NCBI RefSeq assembly: GCF_001043115.1
Contig: NZ_LFME01000018.1
Span: 1 to 64,000 of the forward strand
DNA: 64,000 nucleotides
Source of the DNA: Xanthomonas sp. NCPPB 1128
GTDB taxonomy: Bacteria; Pseudomonadota; Gammaproteobacteria; Xanthomonadales; Xanthomonadaceae
Reading direction: 5' to 3'
Below are positions 17,979 through 26,472 of this stretch, in pieces. The position numbers and the translations under genes are program-made. The first letter of the stretch is position 1, and each line of letters starts with the position of its first letter. The notes under the pieces are model-generated. The model saw only the letters and a program-made list of their open reading frames with translations, was not told the DNA's origin and did not search any database.

Positions 17979-18467
17979 TCAGCGCAGCGGCACGTCGGCG
18001 ACCTTGTCCTGGTAGTCGCGCTTGGGGTCGATGCCGAACAACACCTTGATGCCGGCCATCAGGCTGGAGCCGTTGAGCCAGATCTGTGCGTGATCCGGAT
18101 CCAGGCGCAGCAATGCCAGCTTGGGATCTTCCTTGCCCTCTTCGTACCAGGCTGCGACATAGCCGTTCCACAGGCGCTCGATCACGGCCTGGTCGTTGTC
18201 CACGCTCAGCGTGCCGCTGATGCTGGCGAACAGATCGTGGCCCTTGGCGCTGAACGCCGCGATGACCCGCTGGCTCTGCGCCAGCTTCTGCACCAGCGCG
18301 TTGTCCTTGGAGGTGAAGAACCAGATCGGACCGCCGCGATCGCCCTCGAACTGCGCGGTCATCGGACGGGCGTGGCCGTCCTCGACGCCGTCCAGGCCCA
18401 GCATCACGGTGCGGTCGGACTTCAATGCCTTCCAGAATTTCTCTTCCAGTTCCTGCGGGCTGGCCAT
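17979..18467 (-). CDS. General stress protein, PNPOx-like FMN-binding split barrel
   Basis: 162 aa from the ATG at 18467, preceded by GGAG; the upstream open frame is not protein-like. The sequence has the split-barrel pattern of the general stress protein 26 / pyridoxamine-phosphate-oxidase-like family (GHARPMTAQFEG, GPIWFFTSKDNALV, VIAAFSAKGHDLFASISG, ending in a Trp-containing segment QIWLNGSSL). Such proteins bind FMN or FAD and are induced by stress; a plant-pathogen homologue binds FMN without oxidase activity. It converges on the M50 gene with 54 bases between stops. Confidence 0.85.
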   Translation of the reverse strand: MASPQELEEKFWKALKSDRTVMLGLDGVEDGHARPMTAQFEGDRGGPIWFFTSKDNALVQKLAQSQRVIAAFSAKGHDLFASISGTLSVDNDQAVIERLWNGYVAAWYEEGKEDPKLALLRLDPDHAQIWLNGSSLMAGIKVLFGIDPKRDYQDKVADVPLR

Positions 18468-18789
18468 GCGGATCTCCGAGCGGGCGACAGTGCCCGCCTG
18501 CACTGTGCCGGGAGGGGCGCGCGCGGTCCGTGATGGAAGGGTGCAAGCGGTGTGCACAGGGGGTGCGGGCTGCGCGCGGAGCGCCGTAGACAAACGCTGT
18601 GGTGCGACGTGCGCTGCGATACGCATCGAAGCATTACCGCGATCGGCAGTGCTATCAAGCGATACGCCTCGCCCGCTGCGTTCATCGCCCGATGGACGTG
18701 GCCGCGTGGCGGACGGAGCACGGTTCCGCAGGAAGGCGTGTGCCGACCCTTCGCGGCGCATGCCGCACCGTCTGACAGGACGTTCAACG

Positions 18790-19761
18790 ATGAGTGCGAT
18801 TCCCGCGACGCAACCGCTGTTGCCGCCGCAACTGACCCTGGCGATGGCCGCCGCCAGCATCGCCGCCTACGCGGCCTACGAAGGCAAGCCGGTCTCGGCG
18901 CCGTCCGACTATCGCCTGGTCGCCCGCTGGTCCGGCTGGGACGGCGATCCGTTGGGCGGCAGCGAGGAGTTGTTCGGCCTGCTGTTCCGGTCCACCGTCG
19001 CCGCCGGTACCTATCTGTTCGCGTTCCGCGGCACCGATTCGGACCTGGACATCTACGAGGACCTGGACTTCTCCACCACCGCCTTCGTGCCCAGCGCCGG
19101 TACCGTCACGCCGATGCCGCAGGTGTCGGCCGGGTTCTACGGCATCTACAACGCCAGGGGCGGCGCCATGCGCGCCTCGATGCGCGAGCAGTTGTTCGCG
19201 CTGCTGGAGCACTTCGCGCCGACCCAGGTCTATGTCACCGGACATAGCCTGGGCGGCGCGCTGAGCCAGTTGTTCTCGCTGGACCTGGCGCTGAGCCGGC
19301 CGGCGTTGCCCAGCCGCAACATCAACTTCTGCAGCCCGATGGTCGGCGACGCGAGTTGGCAACAGGCCTATGCGGCGCATATCGCCGCAGCCGACAGCAC
19401 GCGTTGCTACAACTACTGGGACTACGTGCCGTCGCTGCCGCCGTCCACCTTCGGCTATGCGCCGGTCGGGCAGGCGTTCCGGACCGCCTACGACGTCAAT
19501 GGCGCCTGGTTCCCGCATCTGCTGCCGCGGCACTCCATCGCCAACATGCAGGTGGTGCTGCAGCATGCGCTATGGCAGACGCCGCAGGCCTGGAGCGGCA
19601 CCTTCGCCGACCAGACCGATCCGCAGCGGCTGATGCGCAGCCAGACCCCGCCCACCACGCCGCATCCGGCCTGGGCGGACATGGCGTTGACCGCACGTGC
19701 GGCCGAGCAGGCGCTGGGCTTTCCGGAGGGCGCAGCGGCGCCGCCAGTGGTCGCGCCATGA
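18790..19761 (+). CDS. Class 3 lipase family protein
   Basis: 323 aa. The nucleophile elbow is GHSLGG with catalytic Ser153. The upstream segment LFAFRGTDSDLDIYEDLDF holds the oxyanion region typical of class 3 (Rhizomucor-type) lipases. Asp in a segment after NFCSPMVGD and His in LLPRHSIANMQ complete a plausible triad. No obvious Sec signal peptide is present, so it is either cytoplasmic or exported by another route. The next gene downstream encodes a GH108 muramidase of the family once called secretion activators of extracellular enzymes, which suggests a functional pair. Confidence 0.88.
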   Translation: MSAIPATQPLLPPQLTLAMAAASIAAYAAYEGKPVSAPSDYRLVARWSGWDGDPLGGSEELFGLLFRSTVAAGTYLFAFRGTDSDLDIYEDLDFSTTAFVPSAGTVTPMPQVSAGFYGIYNARGGAMRASMREQLFALLEHFAPTQVYVTGHSLGGALSQLFSLDLALSRPALPSRNINFCSPMVGDASWQQAYAAHIAAADSTRCYNYWDYVPSLPPSTFGYAPVGQAFRTAYDVNGAWFPHLLPRHSIANMQVVLQHALWQTPQAWSGTFADQTDPQRLMRSQTPPTTPHPAWADMALTARAAEQALGFPEGAAAPPVVAP

Positions 19762-19866
19762 CGGCCCGCGCGGCCGCGCCGGTGCAGCGTCATGCCCCGG
19801 AGCACTGCGCGGCGTCGCCGCCGGTGTCATCCTGCCGGGGTGCACATCGTTCCCAAGGAGGTCGCC

Positions 19867-20442
19867 ATGGCATCGTTCGATCTGTATCTCCCACAGCTGC
19901 TGCGGTTCGAGGGCGGCTTCGTCGATGACCCCAACGATCCGGGCGGCGCCACCAACTACGGCATCACCCTGGCCACCTTCCAGCGCTGCGCGCAGACCTT
20001 GCTCGGCGAAGCGCCGACCCTGCAGGCACTGCGCGCGCTGACGGTGCAACAGGCAGCGGCGATCTATAAGCAGGAATACTGGGAAAGACTCGGCGCCGAT
20101 CAGATCGCGTCGCAGACGCTGGCCGAGCTCGTGTTCGATTTCTACGTCAATGCCGGCGATGTCGCCATCTCGCTGCTGCAGCGTGTCCTGCAGCAGTTGG
20201 GCGCGAGCGGATTGGCGGTCGATGGCGAAATGGAGCCAGCGACGCTGGCGGCCCTGGCCAGCGCCGATGCGGCGCAGGTCTACGCGCTGTATCGGCAGCA
20301 ACGCATCGACTACTACCAGCGCCTGGTGGCGGAGCGTCCGGTCGATGCCGAGTTCCTGGCCGGCTGGCTGCGCCGCACCGAATGGTTCCCGGCGAGCCTG
20401 CCGGCCGATGCGTCGGCGCCGACGCAGACCGGCACCGCCTGA
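19867..20442 (+). CDS. GH108 family muramidase (N-acetylmuramidase)
   Basis: 191 aa from the ATG at 19867, preceded by a strong AAGGAGG site. The N-terminal glycoside hydrolase 108 motif RFEGGFVDDPNDPGGATNYG contains the proposed catalytic Glu15. The second half (DFYVNAGDVAISLLQRVLQQ onward) matches the peptidoglycan-binding C-terminal domain of these proteins. It should cut the glycan backbone of peptidoglycan. There is no signal peptide, as in phage endolysins and in the ZliS-type secretion helper of Zymomonas. It lies 105 bases downstream of a class 3 lipase gene. No holin or phage genes are nearby. Confidence 0.9.
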   Translation: MASFDLYLPQLLRFEGGFVDDPNDPGGATNYGITLATFQRCAQTLLGEAPTLQALRALTVQQAAAIYKQEYWERLGADQIASQTLAELVFDFYVNAGDVAISLLQRVLQQLGASGLAVDGEMEPATLAALASADAAQVYALYRQQRIDYYQRLVAERPVDAEFLAGWLRRTEWFPASLPADASAPTQTGTA

Positions 20443-20605
20443 GCGATCGGCCCTGCGCCGCGGCGTGCGTGCACGGCGTGTGCATCCGCGTTTCACCGCG
20501 TGCGCATGCGGCGCTGGCTAGTCTGCCCGGCGAGCGTCGGCCGTGTGCCGGCGCCATCGCATGCCGTCATGGCGTGCGCCTGTCCTCGTTTCGGGAAGAC
20601 CGCAC

Positions 20606-20779
20606 ATGATCAAGTGGGCCATCATCATCGCCATCATCGGACTCATCGCCGGCGCGCTCGGCTTCAGCGGCGTGGCGGGCGCGGCGATGGGCGTCGCCAA
20701 GTTCCTGTTCTGGGCCGGCCTGGCCATCGCCCTGCTGCTGTTCGTGCTGGGCACGATGCTGGCCAAGAAGGTCAGCTGA
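20606..20779 (+). CDS. Small DUF1328 membrane protein
   Basis: 57 aa from the ATG at 20606. Almost the whole chain is two hydrophobic helices (IIIAIIGLIAGALGFSGVAG and FLFWAGLAIALLLFVLGTML) with a short basic end (AKKVS). This is the YtjA/DUF1328 family of tiny inner-membrane proteins, often stress-linked and without a known activity. Confidence 0.88.
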   Translation: MIKWAIIIAIIGLIAGALGFSGVAGAAMGVAKFLFWAGLAIALLLFVLGTMLAKKVS

Positions 20780-20883
20780 GCGCAAGACCGGGCGTGTCGC
20801 GTCGACGCGGGTGCCTCGCGCGACAGGGTCCGCGGGCGGAAGCCCTACCGTGACCGAAAGGAGTCTGCTGTGCCGCCGACGGC

Positions 20884-21051
20884 CTAGGCGTCGCTGGCGG
20901 TGTCCGCGTCGTTCGTTGCCGCGCTGTCGTCGGAGGCAGGCTTGGCCGCCGCGGCGCGCGCCTCGCGCTTGCGTGCTTCTTTTTCTTCCTGCTGTTTCTT
21001 CTTGGCCAGCTCGCGCTGACGCTTTTCGAAGGAGTAGTTGGGCTTGGCCAA
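20884..21051 (-). CDS. Small highly charged conserved protein
   Basis: 55 aa if translation begins at the TTG at 21051 (LAKPNYSFEKRQRELAKKKQ); a longer frame reaches an ATG at 21102, but its extra residues look non-coding. The N-terminal half is strongly basic and helical (KKKQQEEKEARKREAR), and the C-terminus is acidic and disordered. Proteins beginning with this KPNYSFEKRQRELAKKKK-type signature are widespread in proteobacteria and unstudied. The start codon is uncertain and no clear ribosome site is seen. Confidence 0.65.
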   Translation of the reverse strand: MAKPNYSFEKRQRELAKKKQQEEKEARKREARAAAAKPASDDSAATNDADTASDA

Positions 21052-21186
21052 TGCGCATCTGCCGGTAAGGGGAATGCGTCGAGTGTAGCCGGTGTGCGCC
21101 ATCGGCGTGCGAAACGGACAGGCCGCCCGTGTGAGACGGCCTGTCCTAGGCGCAGGTGCGGGAGTACGGCCCTCCCGGACCTTGGC

Positions 21187-22587
21187 TTACGGGCTCAGAT
21201 ACTGCTGGATCGACGAATACACGTCGGCGAAGCGCGAGTAGTAGTCCGGATCGCTCGGCGCGCTGCAGTACGAGGTGCCGCCATACAGGCCACCGCGCAA
21301 CTGGTAGGTGCCGTTGCTGCTGACGGTGAAGAGGCCGGAGCCGGACGAGCCGCCTTCGGTGACGCCGGTGCTCCACTGCACGCGGTACAACGGCGACTTG
21401 CCGTCCGTGGAGGTGGACAGCGCAGTGACCTTGCCCAGCGAATACTTCTTCACGTCGCCGGCGGGGTGGTGGATGCCTTCGATCGCGGTGCCGGTCGAGC
21501 CGATCGCCGAGCTGCTCCAGCCCGCATAGAACGCGCCGCTGGGCGGAGCGCTCTTGAGCTCAAGCAGCGAAGTGTCGCGGGTGGTGTTGGCGTGGCGCAG
21601 GTAGGCGCCGCCACCGAGCGTGGTGTAGTTGGAATTGACCGTGGAGCCGCCGCAGGTGGTGGCGTCGTAGAACCAGTAGGTCTGCAGCGTGTTGGCCACG
21701 GTCTGGGTGCTGATGCAGTGCGCCGCGGTCCAGAACAGCGCCTTCTTCGGTGAGTTGCTGTTGTTGAGCAGGGTGCCGGTGCACAGGTAGGTGCCGCCGC
21801 TGGTGGTGAAGGTCATGCGTGCCACCGACTTGGCCGCCGAGGTGAAGCCGGAGGTCGGATTGGCGCGGCAGACGATGTCGCGCTCGCACGAATCGCTCTC
21901 GCCGATCATCGGCCGCATCATCGTGTCGCTCGCCACCGGGCTGATGTCCAGGTGCGAGAGCTGCGGGATCTTCAGCGCGAAGCCCTGCGGATACTGACCC
22001 GCCGGCAATTCGATCTCCACCACCATGCGTGCGCCGGCGATCACCGCCGACCAGCCGGGCTGGCTGCCGGCGAAATCGGCGCCGCTCTGCTGGAACACGC
22101 GGCCGTCCTCGCCGGCGAAGCGCAGCGTGGCCTTGCGCGGGTCGCCGGGCTGGGCGCCGCTGCCGCTGAGTTGCAGCGCCGCGCGCAGTGCCTGCGCATT
22201 GGTCGAGACGATTTCGAAACTGGTGACCTGCGCGCCGTTTGGCAGCGTCTGCCAGCGCAGGCGGCGCAGGTTGATGTCGGGCTTGGCGACGTCTCGGGAG
22301 AAGCCGATCTGCAGCGGCTGGCCGTTCTTGACCTGTTGTCCGCGCGTCTGCTTCATCGCTGCGGCCTTGCTGCTATCGGGCGCGGCCAATTCGATCAGGC
22401 GCGGTGCGTGCGCGCTGCCCGGGGGAAGGCTGCGCAGTTCCGCGCCACCGAGCGCGGCGGCATCCGGGCGTGCTTCGACCGGGGCGGAGTCCATCTCGGC
22501 TGCTGGGGGAATGGCAGCCATGGCGACGGGGGACATGCCGGCAATGCCGGCGAGCAACGCCACATACAACGCGTGCTTGCGATTCAT
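21187..22587 (-). CDS. Secreted lysyl-endopeptidase-like serine protease
   Basis: 466 aa from the ATG at 22587, preceded by AAGGAAG. Signal peptide of about 25 residues, a propeptide-like region to about 240, then a chymotrypsin-fold protease. The triad is His290 in TAAHC, Asp338 in TRDTSLLEL and Ser415 in EGGSSGSGL. The sequence resembles Achromobacter/Lysobacter protease I (Lys-C) with several cysteine pairs. Expected to pass the inner membrane by Sec, the outer by type II secretion, and mature by pro-region removal. Lys specificity itself is not proven by what I can see. Confidence 0.9.
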   Translation of the reverse strand: MNRKHALYVALLAGIAGMSPVAMAAIPPAAEMDSAPVEARPDAAALGGAELRSLPPGSAHAPRLIELAAPDSSKAAAMKQTRGQQVKNGQPLQIGFSRDVAKPDINLRRLRWQTLPNGAQVTSFEIVSTNAQALRAALQLSGSGAQPGDPRKATLRFAGEDGRVFQQSGADFAGSQPGWSAVIAGARMVVEIELPAGQYPQGFALKIPQLSHLDISPVASDTMMRPMIGESDSCERDIVCRANPTSGFTSAAKSVARMTFTTSGGTYLCTGTLLNNSNSPKKALFWTAAHCISTQTVANTLQTYWFYDATTCGGSTVNSNYTTLGGGAYLRHANTTRDTSLLELKSAPPSGAFYAGWSSSAIGSTGTAIEGIHHPAGDVKKYSLGKVTALSTSTDGKSPLYRVQWSTGVTEGGSSGSGLFTVSSNGTYQLRGGLYGGTSYCSAPSDPDYYSRFADVYSSIQQYLSP

Positions 22588-23091
22588 CGATCTTCCTTCT
22601 GTGAAGAGGGACGAGACCATCCGGCAGGGGACCGGATGCCATTGCACTCGAGTTCAGAGTGCCTGCCGAGGCTACGGGCGACGCCACGACGATTGCGTGC
22701 CAGGCGTCACGCTCAGGAGGCCGGTTTCGTAGACAGCTGCTCACATTGCGTGTGATGGCGCGAAAGAAGCGCGCGGCGTTGCCGATAAGTCGACGCGTTT
22801 CGGCATGTATCGCAAGTGGCTGCGGATCCTGTCCCTCTGCATCCGGAAAAGCCACAGCGGCGGCCTTGCGACGCGGGGCAGATCGATGCGACACGCGTTC
22901 GCCGGCGATATCGCTGCTTCGCAGCCACCTGGCGCGCATACGTCGAAGGGTACCCACTCCCCCGCCTGACGAACCTGTTGAGGGGGGCGGGTCAGGCAGC
23001 CGCGGACCGGCAGTGACCTTTCTGTAATCTTTCCGACAAATTTCAGTAGATTCAATTACTTAAATCGGACCGTGGCGTGCTGCGATGCAGC
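22588..23091. other. Intergenic region with no supported gene
   Basis: About 500 bases between divergent genes for the protease and the TonB receptor. Short open frames are present on both strands but none has a domain, signal peptide or ribosome site. The right end becomes AT-rich (23030-23120), as expected of a promoter region. Confidence 0.45.
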
Positions 23092-23119
23092 TTGCATCGA
23101 TTCAAATTCAGCCTATAAC
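23092..23119 (+). promoter_or_regulatory. Candidate sigma-70 promoter of the TonB receptor gene
   Basis: TTGCAT (23092-23097), a 16-nt spacer and TATAAC (23114-23119) lie in an AT-rich island 130 nt upstream of the GTG start. The -10 matches the consensus at five of six positions and the -35 at three. The long 5' leader could host regulation. Confidence 0.35.
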
Positions 23120-23247
23120 GCTGGCGTCACATATATGAACTTTTTGTTCGTGTATGCACCACCTTGCGGATGGCCCGCGCGAGGTCAGGGGAATCGGGCG
23201 GGCTCGGCATCACTTCGAACATCGATCGCTCCTGTGGGGGGAGACCA

Positions 23248-26232
23248 GTGAATAGAACCGCTTTCCGGCGTGGACTCATCGCCAGTTCCGTTGCGCTCGC
23301 GCTGTGGGCGCCTTCTCTCATGGCGCAATCCGCGCCCGACAGCGCGGCCCCACCCAGTGGCGCCGGCAAGGCCGACAAGCCGGTCGACCTCAAGGCGGTG
23401 ACGGTCACCGGCTCGATGATCCCGCGCGTGGAGGTCGAAGGCCCCGCACCGGTGGTCACCATCACCGGCGAGGAGATCAAGAAGCAGGGCTACACCACGC
23501 TGTGGGAGTTCCTCGACTCGGTGCCGCAGGTGGGCCAGCAGGTCTCCGACCCGGCGTCGTGGGGGTCCAGTTCGGTCAACGCGCGCTCGGTGAACCTGCG
23601 CGGGCTCGGCCCCGGTTTCAGCCTGCTGATGATCGACGGCCATCGCGTGGTCGACTACCCGCAGCCGCTCAACAAGCAGAGCAACTTCCAGAACTTCAAC
23701 AACATCCCCACCGGGATGATCGATCACATCGAAGTGCTCGCTTCCGGCGCCTCGTCGATCTACGGCTCGGACGCGGTCGCCGGCGTGGTGAACGTGATCC
23801 TGAAGAAGAACTACCAGGGTGACCAGCTGCAGGTCACCGCGGGCGGCGCGACGCGCGGTGGCCGCGACTACGGCGACATCAACTACTTCGGCGGCCGTGC
23901 GGGCAGCAACTGGCACGTGACCTACAACCTGGAGCACTCCAACCGCAGCGCGCTGTGGGGCATGGATCGGCCCTACCAGGATTCCGTGGCCGATGCGGGC
24001 TACGGCGCATGGGGACCGGCCTCGCGCATGTTCGGCTACCAGTACGACGCCGCCGGCGCGATCGCGCTGTCGGCCACGGACGCCAACGGCCGCTACATCA
24101 CGCCGCCCGCCGGCACCTGCGACAAGTTCACCAACTCGCGCCTGACCCAGTCGCACTCGGTGACCACCAATGGCACCCAGGTCACCGGCGTCACCGACAA
24201 CGGCTTCTACTGCGCGCAGCCGGCGCTGTTCCAGAACTGGGTGCTGACCCCGGGCAGCCGCAGCAACAACGGCTATGTGTCGGGCGAGTACGACTTCCAG
24301 AACGGCCTGCAGTTCTACGGCTCGGCTGCGCTGTACCAGACCGTGGGCATCTCCAACACGCAGCTCAATGTGTTCAGTGCCGGTCCGTTCTACGACCAGA
24401 CCACTGGGCAGACGGTCAACCAGGTGATCCGCCAGCTCACCCAGAAAGAGATCGGCGTCAGCGCCAATACCTACGACCGCGAACTCAACTGGAACCTGCA
24501 GGCCGGCCTGCGCGGCACCGGCTTCGATGGTCGCTTCAACTGGGACCTCAACCTCAACACCCAGAAGTACATCGTCCGCGAGGAGTTCACCGGCTACAAC
24601 GCCCAGGCCACCAACACCTTCTTCCTCGGCCAGCAGCAGGGCACCACCGCGAACGGCCTGCCGATCTACGCGTTCAACTGGCAGCAGTTCTGGAACCCGA
24701 TCACGCCGCAGCAGTACGACCAGTTCGCGGTGACTGGCGTGAACACGGCGTCGTCCTGGCTCGACCAGGCGCAGCTGCGCGTCAACGGCGACCTGTTCCA
24801 GCTGCCCTGGGCCGATCGGTCGGTGGGCTGGGCCGCGGTGCTCGAAGCCGCGCACAACGGCTTCAAGCTGTCGCCCGATCCACGCGCGGCGGATCCGTCC
24901 ACGTTCCAGAACCCGTTCGGCGCCTATCTCACCGGTGCCGGCACCCGCCAGCGCTTCTCGCTGGGCACGGAGTTCCGCGTGCCGGTGCTGGAGTCGGTGA
25001 CCTGGACGCTCTCCGGTCGCCTGGACAAGTACAACGACGCCAGCCGTGCCGACATCGCCCGTACCTGGGGCTCGGGGCTGGAGTGGCGCCCCTACGACGG
25101 CCTGCTGCTGCGCGGCAGCTACGGCACCAACTTCAAGGCGCCGGACATGCAGGCGATCTACCTGACCGGTTCGACCTCGCCGGTGGGCTTCTATGCCGAT
25201 CCGCTGCAGTGCGTGAACGCGATCAAGGCCGGGCAGAACAACAACACCTGGTGCAACAGCGTGCAGCGCCCCGGGTCGCAGTACTACACGCTCTACACCA
25301 ATGGCAGCCGTCTGCTGCTGCCGCAGACGGGACACTCCTGGACCTACGGCTTCGTCTGGCAGGTGCCGGGCGTGCAAGGGCTTTCGGTGTCGGCCGACTA
25401 CTGGAACATGGGCGTGGACAACGCCATCCAGTACCTCGGCCAGGACACCGTGCTCGCCGACGAGGCAGGCTGCCTGACCGGCCTGAAGCCGAACGGCACC
25501 TCGGGCCTGTCGCCGTACACGGCGCACGTGGCCGGATCGGAGTATTGCCAGATGGTCACCCAAATGGTGAAGCGCGACGCCAACGGCCAGATCGTCTCGG
25601 TGCAATCGGGCCCGATCAACGAAGCCTCGCTGTACGTGGCCGGCGTCGACGCGACGCTGGACTACAAGTTCCACACCGACGGCTACGGCGACTTCCGCGC
25701 CGGCATCAACTACACCAACAACCTGTCGTACAAGCAGCGCGTGCTGGCGTCCGATCCGTTGCAGAACACCCGCTACCAGAACGTGGCCAGCCGCATGACC
25801 TGGATCGCCGACTGGACCAAGGGCCGCTGGAACGTGTCGAACTCCGGCGTGCGCAACGGCCGCATGCGCGCCCCCAACTACGCCGGCTGCGACGTGCTGC
25901 CCAACGGCATCCAGCCCGGCATGGTCACGGTGGCCAATGGCGGCGAGACGGTCTCCACCGGTGTCTGTCAGGTCACCCAGGACGGCAACCAGGTCACCGT
26001 GCCGGACACCACCTATCGGGGCCATGCGCCGGCCTGGATCACCTGGAACGGCTCGGTCGGCCTGCAGATCACCCCGGATCTGCACGCAAAACTGGCCGTG
26101 TCGAACATCTTCGACAAGGTCGGCGCGATTCCTTACTACGCCGGCGGCTTCGAGTTCGTCACCACCGGGCAGACCGCGAGCGAATACAACGGCCGGGAAA
26201 TGTTCCTGACGCTGGACTACACGTTCGACTGA
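23248..26232 (+). CDS. TonB-dependent outer-membrane receptor
   Basis: 994 aa from the GTG at 23248, which is preceded by GGGGGGAGA and directly followed by a signal peptide (NRTAFRRGLIASSVALALWA). A TonB-box-like stretch (DLKAVTVTGSMI) precedes the plug domain (ITGEEIKKQGYTTLWEFLDS, VNLRGLGPGFSLLMIDGHR, VLASGASSIYGSDAVAGVVN). The long barrel ends in LTLDYTFD. The overall style matches oligosaccharide or peptide importers of the OMR family common in Xanthomonas. The following genes encode a PQQ-type beta-propeller and an SGNH esterase, but the next gene is convergent, so no operon can be claimed. Substrate unknown. Confidence 0.93.
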   Translation: MNRTAFRRGLIASSVALALWAPSLMAQSAPDSAAPPSGAGKADKPVDLKAVTVTGSMIPRVEVEGPAPVVTITGEEIKKQGYTTLWEFLDSVPQVGQQVSDPASWGSSSVNARSVNLRGLGPGFSLLMIDGHRVVDYPQPLNKQSNFQNFNNIPTGMIDHIEVLASGASSIYGSDAVAGVVNVILKKNYQGDQLQVTAGGATRGGRDYGDINYFGGRAGSNWHVTYNLEHSNRSALWGMDRPYQDSVADAGYGAWGPASRMFGYQYDAAGAIALSATDANGRYITPPAGTCDKFTNSRLTQSHSVTTNGTQVTGVTDNGFYCAQPALFQNWVLTPGSRSNNGYVSGEYDFQNGLQFYGSAALYQTVGISNTQLNVFSAGPFYDQTTGQTVNQVIRQLTQKEIGVSANTYDRELNWNLQAGLRGTGFDGRFNWDLNLNTQKYIVREEFTGYNAQATNTFFLGQQQGTTANGLPIYAFNWQQFWNPITPQQYDQFAVTGVNTASSWLDQAQLRVNGDLFQLPWADRSVGWAAVLEAAHNGFKLSPDPRAADPSTFQNPFGAYLTGAGTRQRFSLGTEFRVPVLESVTWTLSGRLDKYNDASRADIARTWGSGLEWRPYDGLLLRGSYGTNFKAPDMQAIYLTGSTSPVGFYADPLQCVNAIKAGQNNNTWCNSVQRPGSQYYTLYTNGSRLLLPQTGHSWTYGFVWQVPGVQGLSVSADYWNMGVDNAIQYLGQDTVLADEAGCLTGLKPNGTSGLSPYTAHVAGSEYCQMVTQMVKRDANGQIVSVQSGPINEASLYVAGVDATLDYKFHTDGYGDFRAGINYTNNLSYKQRVLASDPLQNTRYQNVASRMTWIADWTKGRWNVSNSGVRNGRMRAPNYAGCDVLPNGIQPGMVTVANGGETVSTGVCQVTQDGNQVTVPDTTYRGHAPAWITWNGSVGLQITPDLHAKLAVSNIFDKVGAIPYYAGGFEFVTTGQTASEYNGREMFLTLDYTFD

Positions 26233-26250
26233 GCGATCGGCTGATAGGCC

Positions 26251-26279
26251 GGCGGGTTCCGCGAGAAACGGAACCCGCC
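26251..26279 (+). terminator. Intrinsic terminator of the TonB receptor gene
   Basis: An 11-bp perfect stem, GGCGGGTTCCG and CGGAACCCGCC, with a 7-nt loop begins 18 nt after the stop codon and is followed by AGGGTTTT. The U-tract is short but the stem is very stable. Confidence 0.75.
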
Positions 26280-26472
26280 AGGGTTTTCATGGGCCTGGCG
26301 TGCGTCTTGCCATCTCTCATCGCAGCGCGTGCCGTGCGAAGCGTGCGGACGTCGGGTGATTCTCGCCGGACGTTGGCGCTTCGCGAGGCGATACGCTCTA
26401 GCACGATGCGACAACGCCTCTCCCGCTTGCGCAGGAGAGGCGATGCCACCGCGGAGACGACGCCGTGTGCGC

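Noticed and set aside
19867-20442. Prophage lysis cassette
   Set aside because: The GH108 gene has no holin, spanin, tail, capsid or integrase genes nearby, and the flanking genes are chromosomal.
23185-26085. A 966-codon minus-strand frame opposite the TonB receptor gene
   Set aside because: Shadow frame. The receptor on the plus strand has signal peptide, plug and barrel features.
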